The notes under the pieces are model-generated. The model saw nothing but the letters and a program-made list of their open reading frames with translations, ran no database searches and was not told the origin of the DNA. A DNA stretch of 64,000 nt from Toxonevra muliebris (lineage: Eukaryota; Arthropoda; Insecta; Diptera; Pallopteridae): assembly GCA_963691655.1 (NCBI GenBank), contig OY829330.1, positions 16,960,815 to 17,024,814 of the forward strand, given 5' to 3'. A program made the position numbers and the translations under genes. This document shows, piece after piece, positions 11,201-21,704 of this stretch; the stretch's first letter is position 1; each line of letters begins with the position of its first letter.

Positions 11201-14200
11201 AGCTACTAAACAACAAAAACAATTCCATCATTTTATTAATAAAGATAATAATCGTTATAACAGTAATGATAAACAAAAAATAACATATGCGGCGACTGGT
11301 GGGCAACAACAACAACATAATCAGCAACAGTCATATGCATATAACAATATTAAAACTAATGCTGCTGCTAAACCTTTGAAGCAACATCACATAAAAAACA
11401 ACAACAACAGACCAATGATCATCAAGCAGCTGGAAGTGCAAGCACAACAACAAAATTATGAGCAGCAACAACAACAAAAATTTACACAAAATGAAAATGA
11501 AATGGATTTTGCGCATACATTTTCGGTTCTAAAAAATCCTTTATTAATCACAAATGTTGATATTAATGATAAGAAGAAACAACAAAATAAATCACCATTA
11601 CCATCACATCAACATACAAATCACCAACATATTAATTTGAATACAAATGTATTAAATCATAATATTGATATAAATGTGCCGCCATTAACATTTAAAAAAG
11701 AATACGATTATCCGCATGAACATTCAACAGCAATACATGGGCAAATAAATGTTGCTGATAACAATAACAATTATAATGATGCTATTGTTACCGGTGACAG
11801 GATTAATGGAGCTGGATTAGCTACTGCTGGTGCTGCAGCTGGAGGAATAAATGTTTCTAATATGCCGCATATAAAAATTCCAATTAATGAAAGAGAAGTC
11901 GAGGTGAATTTAACATCACAAAATGTTATTGGAGGAATTGAGGCGCCACCATTACCAATACTAATTGCACAAAATAATAATAATAATTATGGAACAACAG
12001 ATCAAAGAGTATTAACGGAGCAGCAATACAATCAGCAGCAGCAGCAGCAGCAACAAATATATGATACCATTATTGATGAAGGAGCAACGGCAGTTGGTTC
12101 ATTTGCTGTTGAAGATATAATAATGCCAGATAGTATATATAAGAAACAACAACAAAAGCAGCAACAGCAACTCCCATACATACCCCATCATAATGGAGGA
12201 TTTTATAAGCAGGAACAACAACAACAAAAACCACAACAACAACAAGATCATCATTATTATCAAACATTTCAGAATCCGCCCCATCATCATCATCATCAAC
12301 AACAACCGCAACAGCAACATCAGTTCATAAAACATAATTATGATAATAATAAAAATACTGCTAATTATTTTATGACAACATTATCAAATCCTTTATTGAC
12401 AACAAATGAATTCCACCGAATTCTTCCGCCACCATTATCTTCACCGACGGAGTCAGTAACTTCCTTATCATTGAAAAATAATAAAATCGAACAACATCGA
12501 CCGAAACTACAATTAACATCGAAACCCAATGGCATACAAAATCACACAAGCAGTGTATATAATATAACAAATATATCACCAACATTTCCAACACAACAAC
12601 AACAATATATCACAAATTTGGGAAAAGATATAATGAATACATGGCAATCATCATTATCACCAGTTTCCTCAGCAGCTAATGTGACAGCAGCATCGGAATC
12701 AACATCAACATCATCAGCAACAAAAACAACAGCAGCAACCGTTCCTGCAACATGGAATACAATTGTTGATGTTGTTGTTGATGAGGACGATGACGATGTT
12801 GATGATAAGATAACATCCATAAGTGTAAGTAATGATCAAAAGACAGCATCTTCAACTAATAATTTACGTATGCCACAACAGAAGAAGGAACAACAAGAGT
12901 GGAAACAGCAGCAACAGCATAATAATATACTACAACAATTTTTAACACCAATTGCTGCAATTGCTGTTAACGGTATGCATGAGCCGCCAATAACTAAAAC
13001 ACCAGAAGCAACAGGAGTAGCAACGCTAACTAAAACAGCAGTATCTCCAATAATAGCAACAACAAACATATCAAAACTATCGAATACCAAGTTATCACTA
13101 TCACCAGGTTCTCCATTTATGCCATCACCAAAGACACCACAGCGGCTTCATAATCAATATCAACAACAACAAAATAAACATGTTTTTATTGCTGCTGGAG
13201 AAGGATTTAAGCAGCATGCTGCAATCACAACCTTAGTGGAAGAGTCAAAAAATGACCTTATTGAAAATTATGAAGCTTCATCCACAACAAAAACCACAAC
13301 CCCAACGCCATCGTCATCTGCTTCATCGTTTTATATACCATCAACATCAGCGCCAACAACAGATGAAATATTTCAATTTCACGAAACAAATTATCATACA
13401 CAACACTACAACAATTATGCTGCTGCAACAAATAATAGCAATACGAAAAATAATAACAATAGAAATGGCTACGATATAAGAAAATATAATATACCAGTAC
13501 AGGCAGCAACAACACTATTATCTACATCGACAACTAAAGCACGTCCCAAGATAACACAAGCATATCAACAACAGCAACAACCATATGCAGTAATACGCCC
13601 GCCTCCAGTACCTGCAGCAGAACCATCATCATCTTCAACATTTTTATCAGCAACAACATTTGTGGAGGCTCCAGTTACAACTGAAACAGTACTAGGGTTA
13701 AGTCCGCCACCACCACCAACAGTAGCAGCGACATCATCATCCTCAGCAACGTCATCATCGTCATCATCATCGTATTCAGCTTTTTTACCCACATCAATAA
13801 CAACAAAAATACCATATAAAACAATAAATTATACGACAGTTAAACGCTTACCGCTACCTCAATCATCATCATCAGCAGTTTCCAGTCAACAACAAGAACA
13901 AAAGTTTGATGGTACTAGCAACAATAAACAACAACAAAATGAGAATGAACTTTTATCACCACCACCACCACGGCCACCTAACACACATCTCTTACACACA
14001 ATGCCACATATGAAAGGTAGCAGCAGCATTAGTAGTTACAGTAATTCATATACTCAGCAGCAGCATCGAAAGAAACCAAACCTTTTGAAACCCATCACAA
14101 TAAATGATAATGGTGGTTTTGGTTCATCTGTTGTGATATTCCCAACAACTGTGCTATCATCGACACCATTTGCGGTTAGCACAAGCATAAAATTCAATTC

Positions 14201-15741
14201 AACAATAACAACAATGAATATTGGTGATAATAATATTAATATTGTTGACAATACTAAAATGTCACAAGATTATATTACTGAAACAGGAAAACAAAATACA
14301 AGCGTACATCAGCATCAACAGCAACAACATAAAGAACCACCTAATCTTCAAAAACACCATCATCATCCTCATCATCAACAAGTAAAGCCAATAAATAATT
14401 ATCATCATCATCAAATAGCAGCAACATTAGCATCATCAGAGACTATTCACCAACAACAGCGACAACAGCAAAAAACAATTGCTTTTCATACTGATGCAAC
14501 AGATACGACAACAACAACAACAACGACATCAACTCCAAAAAATCATTATCATCACAAGAATCAACATCGTAACAATAATGACTTTTATCATCATCAACAA
14601 CAATATCATGTAAATGCCGGCAGTAGAATTAATACAAAACCACAGCAACCAACATCAAGAGTACCAACATCATCAATATCTTTAACAACATTAAAACAAC
14701 GTATCATTTTACCAACAAAATATATTACAAATACACAATTATTAACAGTGACAACAACAATAACCACAATACTCAATGCAAATAACGGCGGTGAATTGCA
14801 AACGAAAACATTACTACTAACAAAAACACAAACAGCAACAGTTATTGATACAATTACCGAAACTCATACATTGCTGCAGCCAACACGTGTCATTGAATCG
14901 CATTATATTGTTGCGACAACCACGGCTACGACAACTACTACAGCAACAACAACCATACATCCAACAATTGTAGCAGTGGCAGTAGCATCAGCAACAACTG
15001 TATCAGACACAAATTTACCAACTGCAACAATTGAAAATATTGATAATCATAATCAATATTTATACAATCATAAACCATATCAGAATAAAATTAATGGAAA
15101 TATTAATTACGATCCCAATTCTGATTTATACGATATAAGCAAAGCACATTCTTCAATTGAAGTCGTCCTATCCGATGGTATGACAAATAAAAAGCAGCAA
15201 CAGCAACACGAATATATTGCTTCAACCACCGAAGCTCCAAACAATAGCATCTTTATTGTTATGACAAATAATAAGAATATTGCCAGCAATAATGCTAATA
15301 TTGCTGGCATAACAACAGATACGAAAGCAGCAACTACAGCTGGTGGTGCCGGCATTGAAATCGATTATAATGATAACGAAAGTGATGATGACATTAACGG
15401 TTTAACATTTAGTTTGCCAACTCGTGATGAAGAATCAATATCCAATGATGCGGCTAAAGCAAATCGTGTCCTTCTTGGTGGAGTCCTTATTGCAACACCA
15501 CCTAAATCAAATGAAACTCCACTTAATGTCAATGATATATTGATAAGACAAGTAGAGAGTGCTGGCAACTCTGCAGTAAATTCAGTTGGTTCAGCATCTA
15601 CATTGGCGACTGTTGGCGGTGCAAATTGCCGTCCCTCATGCAAATCATCACGTAATGAACTTTGCGCATTTGTCGAAAGTCGCGCACGGTGCATTTGTCG
15701 TCCCGGTTTCGCTAGAATGTTTCCAGACCGCCCCTGCAAGC
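8271..15741 (+). CDS. Host membrane-protein gene, exon A (7.5 kb): Thr-rich repeats, opa-rich region, first EGF
   Basis: The exon starts after the acceptor TTTCTAG (8261-8270) in phase 0 and ends at the donor C|GTAAGTA at 15742, phase 1. It encodes 2,490 codons without a stop. Residues 1-360 are Thr/Val-rich, beta-type blocks (TTYSYYNTILDGE, TYFTTSLISS, VIVTMATLL) resembling the insect DUF4758 repeats. Then follow an acidic patch (9541-9590), long poly-Gln/His/Asn/Ser/Thr runs (about 9700-14650), and a second Thr-rich block at 14690-14935. An EGF-like module with six cysteines closes the exon at 15627-15737. The first residues after the acceptor are clearly in frame, so the TTG at 8340 is not a start. 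The true start, presumably with a signal peptide, lies upstream. I recognise the architecture but not a gene name. Confidence 0.92.
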
Positions 15742-16012
15742 GTAAGTACATTCAAGTAATTTTCATTCATTTACATAGAAAAAACATTATTTTAGTCAAA
15801 ATCAAGAAAATTTCGATATTGATACAGTTCCAATCTAATTACATACCCATTTTTTTGAATTACAAAATATAACACAAAAAAAAATTTCTGAGTTCTCACA
15901 TTGTTTTTGATGCTGATAAAAGTCATTATTGTCAAGTCGAACTTTTGTGATATCGAGGATTTTATGATTTTTTAAAAAATGGTATGGTAGGGATACGTGA
16001 AAAAAAAATTTT

Positions 16013-16195
16013 TTGTTCGATTTTTTAAGTTTTCTACACGTTTAATGAGTTTTTGCAACATTTTCAACAAACAAATTTTTTTTTCGCCCTAAATTTTAAA
16101 AAAATCCTCTAATGAAGGGTACATGGAAAGAAAAATTTTTCTCGTTTTCTACATATTTTATGAGTTTTTACAACGATTTCACCAAAAAAAATATT
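16013..16195 (+). repeat. Dispersed AT-rich repeat, two tandem copies
   Basis: The pattern TTTTTCGATTTTTTA-GTTTTCTAC-CGTTTTA followed by GTTTTTACAACGTTTTCA occurs here twice (16013-16080 and 16128-16190). It recurs at 52487-52580 on the same strand and at about 21105-21190 as reverse complement. Confidence 0.55.
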
Positions 16196-16244
16196 TAAAA
16201 AAAAAACTTTGGTTGAACATGGTGAAAAATTTCACATCATATTT

Positions 16245-16545
16245 CAGATTTTAGAAAACCGTTGCGAAAAATTTTTTTTTATACAATCTTGGAACCTGAC
16301 TGACAGGATCCTTTCTAACGAAAATCTGACTGACTACCGGAATTATGCTTTTTATTGGATACATAACATGCAAACAAAGTTTCAACCTCGTACCTCGTAT
16401 TTTCGACATGTTTGAAAGCTCACCTGTGCCACTTGTTCTAACCAAAACTTGACTGACCAGAGTATGTTCATGTATTTCACTAGTATAACAAAATATTACA
16501 AAACTAGCCTTTAGAAAGTCAGAGACTTTTTTTGTCACATGCTCT
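16245..16545 (-). repeat. Dispersed repeat, partner of 18937-19137 in opposite orientation
   Basis: The reverse complement of 16390-16545 matches 18937-19083 almost base for base over about 150 bp (for example CATGAACGTACTCTGGTCAG against CATGAACATACTCTGGTCAG). The match resumes at ACCGTTGC/TTTTCTAAA after a stretch of about 110 bp present only in this copy. It flanks the non-LTR fragment between the two. Confidence 0.7.
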
Positions 16546-16679
16546 TGAACTATAACGAAGGTGGACAAAATTCAAAAAAGTCAAAGTTCGAATATTGATA
16601 ATATTTGGATGCAGATCAATTGTAAATACTTCAATTAGATGAGCTAATTGAAGTATTTACGTCTAGGATGGCGAAAACC

Positions 16680-17590
16680 TCCGTTAGGAAGACTGATGCC
16701 ATCTTTCCAGTGGAAAAAGAGTACTTGGTCTCATCGTCCAAGTACCAACCGGATCCAGTACCGTTTGAGGAAGACATGACGAAGACCCCGGAGTACGACC
16801 TTTGTACTTAACCATTGATCACGTTTCGGGAATCTGACACCATATCTTTACCGAAGCGGATGCAAGACACATGATTGTCCACAGGCATCAAGAACAGTGG
16901 GCACTGTACTGACAACTGGTGGTATAACATACTGTGCCCTACATCCGCCTCGACATGCCAGACTTCATTCAATCGAAGTCTGTAGGTCACTCTCATCGCT
17001 TCTTTACGGATTTGAAGATCCAGAGGAAGCAAGTCAAGCAAGGCATTGAGGGCATCATCAGATGTAATACACATTGCATCAGTAATACCGAGGCACACAC
17101 TTCTCTGAAGCCTGGTCAGAGAGAATACTGTGGACTTAACCAAAGTTCGTCTCCACCATACTACAGAAGCATACTTGACAATAGGTCTCACAAGAGCAAT
17201 GTATACCCAGTATACCAGAGCTGAATTCAGACCCCAAGTCTTGCCGAAAGCCCGCCTTCTCTGCCAGAAAACCTTTAGTGCACGCGAGACCTTCAGCTCG
17301 ACTTTCTATAAGAGTCCAGTTTTAAGTATTTTACCTTGTTCTTAAAGTCCTTTTGCAGCTGACGGTAGGCAGTCCAGTCCGCTTCCAATCGAGATTTATG
17401 GGCTCGATTCAGAAGTTTCCTGAAGTTTTTCCGGAATTTCGAAAGCTCAGCGTTCCACCAAGGGACCGCCTTACCTTGTCTACTCCTACGTTCCTGGCAT
17501 AGCAATCTCATAGCAATTAACCAATATTCGCCCTAATGTATTAGAGGCTTCCTCGATTGACTCTATTGTCCGGAGTTTAGGAACGACGAA
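16680..17590 (-). pseudogene. Non-LTR retrotransposon (R1/LOA/jockey-like) RT remnant with internal deletion
   Basis: On the - strand, 17590-17293 gives the linker between endonuclease and RT, with KAVPWWNAELSKFRKNFRKL. From about 17300 to 16808 the frame jumps to the RT C-terminus, with WGLNSALVYWVYIALVRPIV, YASVVWWRRTL and TRLQRSVCLGITDAM. The whole catalytic RT core that normally separates these parts is missing, so an internal deletion joins them near 17300. Such elements copy RNA at a nicked target. This copy cannot. The WGL...W-Y..VRPI...Y.S.VWW block is characteristic of the jockey/R1/LOA group. I do not assign a clade more precisely. Confidence 0.8.
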
Positions 17591-17866
17591 GTAAGACATA
17601 AGGAGTGTAGAAAGTGTCGATTAGAAAATACTAGAATAACTTCTAGAGAAACGTGTAATAGAGATTTGTTAGCGCGGTTATTACTATTTTCTGAGCCACT
17701 TATTTCTACTGAACGAATAACTTGCACTAAAAAACAAATGCCTGAAAAAGATATTAGCCAATTTATTTCATTAGAATCGGGAAATAATGGTCAAGATATA
17801 GATACAGAAATTGTTTGCTCATCTGATTCATCGTCCGATTATGAAGGAGAAAATGAAAGTGAATAA
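17580..17866 (+). pseudogene. Cys/Ser/Asp-rich open frame, possibly a DNA-transposase C-terminus
   Basis: An open stretch reads RHKECRKCRLENTRITSRE followed by a tail ending in repeated Ser/Asp/Glu. The paired CXXC with basic residues recalls the C-terminal zinc finger of piggyBac-type transposases, but the match is short and the frame has no clear start. I see no other part of such a transposase adjacent. Confidence 0.25.
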
Positions 17867-18936
17867 ATTTGAAACAATTTATTTCATTTTAGTAAAAATT
17901 ATAAGTTTATATATTTAAAAAATTGTATTAATTGAATGAAATAAAATCTATACATTTATAAATGTAACTACATCCTTATTCCAGAAGATCTAGAAGTGCT
18001 ACACTAACATAACGACTAGTAGGTTAGCCAAAAATCAAATTTAAAATCGTTTAAGCCAATTTTAAAATATTAGCGCCGGAAATTTTTTAAAATTTGTTCT
18101 TTGAACAAAACATTGCATTCATCGTTGTAAAAATCCATGTTTATGCTGAAATAAATAATAAATGAGAGAGAGAGAGAAGATATGAGCAGAGTTGCCACGG
18201 CCTAAAAAATTCTGTAACCATTTTTTTTTTTTTAAATTTGACCATTTTTTTTTTAGTCAATTAAATGTTTTCTATTATTTATTTTTCTTGGCTCCACATG
18301 GAAGCCTAATGTAATTACAACAACAACAAATTCCATTACTTACTCATGTAGTGTTAAAGGCTCGGTTCTAATGCAAAAATTCTGTATTTGCATTATTCTG
18401 GGAAATATGTACCTAGTATGTCATAATTTTTAAAAAGACATATTTTCTCCAAAAACAGTATAATAGTTTTCTCAACGGTGTTTTGTTATCTGCCATTTAT
18501 GGAAAAAAGGGGTTTAAAATCCCATTTTCAAGAGTTGGAGGAAAAGTGTATATTGTTTATCTCTTTGTGATTAACAACTTTGCATCAGACGTAAAATTCG
18601 TATCTGCTGAAATAAACAAATTTCTTAATAGCCAATGAAGATCTCATCATTCCGACTTCAGAGAGAACTAGATGTGATGGAGAAAAACTCTGAGAAAACT
18701 TTGTGGCCCTATGTAATTTTGGTACTTCTTACATTTTTCATTCGATAACTTGCATACCGATTACAATTCCTTGTAATGGAATTGAAAGTTTTATCAATTC
18801 CATTACCAAGGAATTGAAAACATTTAAGTACCAATTACAATTCCTTATAATTGGAATTGGGAATGTAATGTAATTGGATTTACCCAGCTCTGTCGATAAC
18901 CGGGGCCTTACCGACTAGTAATAGACGAGGAGCCCG
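17867..18936. other. Intronic AT-rich stretch with short palindromic ATTCC repeats
   Basis: No gene is visible. A GA run lies at 18168-18180. At 18765-18880 the motif ATTCC and its complement GGAAT alternate several times around AATTG, giving a mosaic of short inverted repeats. Confidence 0.5.
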
Positions 18937-19137
18937 TGACAAAAAAGTCTCTGACTTTCTTGAGGCTAGTTTTGTAATATATTGTTATACTAGTGAAATA
19001 CATGAACGTACTCTGGTCAGTCAGGTTTTGGTTAGAACAGGTGGCACAGGTGAGCTTTCAAACATGTCGAAAATACGAGGTAAATGCAACGGTTTTCTAA
19101 AGGTGACAAAAACAGTCTCTGACTTTCTAAAGTTTCC
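18937..19137 (+). repeat. Dispersed repeat, partner of 16245-16545; ends share a 28-bp direct repeat
   Basis: This is the inverted counterpart of 16245-16545. In addition, GTGACAAAAA-GTCTCTGACTTTCT occurs at both edges of this copy (18940-18965 and 19107-19132). That suggests a tandem unit of about 170 bp or a terminal direct repeat. Confidence 0.6.
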
Positions 19138-19334
19138 TAAAATTTAAATATTCATATTTTGTTACCATAACTTAACAACAATATGATAACTTACACGTTA
19201 CACATCTTTCATTTCTCTTAAATCAAAACAAGACTGAAGCCACGACAAATGCTTGTTTCGAAAAACTTACGATTTCTACTGCAAGAGTTACACCACTTGG
19301 TAAACTTTAGTTCCAAAAAATTTAACTTCTTCAT

Positions 19335-19680
19335 AGCAGTTCAAATATATTTATATTGTTTATGTTTCGCATTGCGCTATAAAAGTAACAGATGGCATTG
19401 CTATTGATATATGCGTATTTATGTTTTTCATAGTGCCAACAGATAAAAACTATAGAAAAACTACTTTAATAAAAGATAATAAATAGTTTTTGATGTACAA
19501 CACTTACTTGTATTAAACAAGTCATAACGCGCTGTAAATTTTTTACCTTTTTGTCGCACTAAATATTTTCGAATACGTTTTGCTTTTGTTGTTATTTTCA
19601 TTATAGTAGTAGATTCAAATATATTTGAATTGTTTATGTTTTCATAGAACTATGAAGTCAACAGATGGCGTTATTATTGT
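19335..19680 (+). repeat. Diverged direct repeat pair
   Basis: About 70 bp at 19335-19405 (TTCAAATATATTTATATTGTTTATG followed shortly by AACAGATGGC) recurs at 19608-19680. Both lie in the intron. Function unknown. Confidence 0.45.
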
Positions 19681-21104
19681 ATCGACTCATCTCTTTTTCA
19701 CTCATTGCATATCTGTCATTTATGTTCTATTGTGAAAACAAATATTCTTCTTTGTACACAATAACGCACACACGTATTCTAAAAAAAAGTCACTTAAAAA
19801 ATTGTTTTCAGTAAACTAATGTTTAATATACCAAACCAATTTGAGGAATTTTCAACATTTTTCATTTTCATCTCTTTTGTTTTTCACTTCGCTATGTAAT
19901 AACCCCAAATGGAAGCATTGTGGTTGTGGGATTGAATATTTTCCGTCCCCGTTCTTCTTCTTATTTTTCTTTTTTCCGTCCCCACTTTCTGTTTCCTGTT
20001 CAGTTTACTCCTCAAAACGCCTCCAAAAAGTTTCACTTCGAAAACTATAATTTATTGCTAAGTGGAAATATTAATTTTCAAATATATTTGCAAAAGATAG
20101 GAGAATATAAAAATCTAAAAATTGAGGAAAAGGTCTTAACCCATTTTTGTCTATAGCTTCAGAAGTTTAATGTTTCAACCTTCAATAACGAACAAGCAAG
20201 GATATGCAGAGGTGTGAAACATTTTGTAATTTAGTGTAAAAGTTGTAGGTAATCATAAATTTAACTCAAAAGTTATCTTTCAAGCTCTATTAAAAATATA
20301 TACTGAAAGGGTCAACAATCTTAAACTTTTCATCATTGTTAACGAAAACAACTATTTGACAAATAACGGTAAATTGTTGATACGATTATATAATAAAAAT
20401 GTTATTGCAAAAATAAATAAATTTTTTGTTTTTCAAAGGCTAATATCTAAGAAAAGGTTCGAATAAGGTGGTTTTGACCTTCAAAGATCTTATTATTCTT
20501 ACTATTTTTAATAGAGAATATTATCATATATTAACATCGTTATTTTCGTAAGTATCAGCAAATAATAGTAATAAATGAATGAAGTAAAAACATAAAGAAG
20601 ATTTTTGTTTTTGGATAAAATTAGCACTCAAAATTGTAAAAAAATTTTAAAAAAATGTTCGTTGGAGCCCCTATTAGATGCCTGAGTTAAAATAATAATC
20701 AAAAATGAGCTTCTCGTACGAAAAAACCCCCGAGTACCAATTTTCACAGAAAAAATAATTACAAAAATTCCAAGCGCCTTGAAAATTCTATATAAAACGA
20801 ACATTTTCCATAATAATCAAATTCTGAAGCCTCAAAATTCATTTTAGACCTATGTCGTGCTAGAACTTTTTGTTCGTAATGACAAGAGGAATCATAATTT
20901 CGACGGCACGGTATCGGTTGCCCCGGCCTAATGTACATGCATATTTGTACTGCTTATGAGCAATAATAAAATAAAAAATACTTAAAAAATAATATTACAA
21001 TAGAATCTATGATTTAGAAAAACATTCATTTCAAATAATTTATTCTTTAAATAAAAAATCAAAGAATAAATAAAATAAGATTTTTTATTTGTTTTTGAAA
21101 AATT

Positions 21105-21190
21105 GTTTTGAAATTTCTTTTGGTTGAAAACGTTGTAAAAACTTGTAAATTGTGTAGAAACATAAAAAATCGAAAAAACCTTTTTTCCAA
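21105..21190 (-). repeat. Dispersed AT-rich repeat, inverted copy
   Basis: It contains GAAAACGTTGTAAAAACTTG and CATAAAAAATCGAAAAAA, the reverse complement of the repeats at 16013 and 52487. Confidence 0.5.
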
Positions 21191-21456
21191 CGATTATCTG
21201 TCATTTTTCATAAATTTTTAAAGTAACAACAAAAGAAAAAATATAAGTATGTACAACTAGCGCATCTACAATTGGAAATATTTCCTCAAAAACGTAGTAA
21301 TCTCTACGTGCTTTACTTTTTATAATTTTTATTGGGGAGAAACAGATGTTTAGAACTGTCAATCAGTGTTGAGTAAGTATCGTCAACTTCTCTTGAATTT
21401 GAAAAAAATTTTATTTTATTTTTAAAACAAACATAACGTACATCTATCATTCACAG

Positions 21457-21704
21457 CAACATACACTTATGCCATGCAAATTCATGCGCATCGTGTTAGG
21501 AATCATCATCTTCACTACGATCCACAACTCGCTAAGAATAATTCCAACGATTTTCGCCATTTGGCTGCAATAACACATGACGGCGTTGATCGAATGGTAA
21601 TGCAATCAGATTATCGTGATGTCTATCATGGCGTTCATTTAACATCATTTGAAACGGATGATTACAAAACAAACAAAAATGTTTTCGCAAACTTTTTATT
21701 ACAG
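21457..21704 (+). CDS. Host membrane-protein gene, exon B: SEA-like domain, first part
   Basis: The acceptor ATTCACAG ends at 21456 and the donor CAG|GTATTC begins at 21705. The two bases CA complete the codon left open by exon A (C|CA, Pro). The 82 further codons read on as TYTYAMQIHAHRVRNHHLHY...DYRDVYHGVHLTSFE...NFLLQ. Together with exon C this has the length (about 125 residues), position between EGF modules and beta/alpha pattern of a SEA domain. The autoproteolysis motif of mucin SEA domains (G-SVVV) is not seen; GVHLTSF stands at a comparable place. SEA domains in membrane mucins hold shed and anchored parts together or support adhesion. The role here is inferred. Confidence 0.88.

Larger units (their letters stand above)
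15742..21456 (+). other. Intron after exon A (5.7 kb)
   Basis: It is bounded by donor GTAAGTA and acceptor TTCACAG. It holds repeats, a deleted non-LTR retrotransposon (16.8-17.6 kb) and otherwise AT-rich DNA. About 19700-21090 holds no recognisable gene. The reading frame of exon A runs about 130 nt into this intron before a stop, which is read-through and not coding evidence. Confidence 0.85.

Noticed and set aside
11331..13792. Several Leu/Val-rich frames on the - strand inside exon A
   Set aside because: They are the complement of CAA/CAG/CAT and GTT runs (Gln, His, Asn, Thr on the + strand) and overlap a certain exon.
15742..15872. Continuation of exon A frame to a stop at 15870
   Set aside because: A strong donor GTAAGTA at 15742, loss of any EGF-like content and correct phase to 21457 show it is intron.
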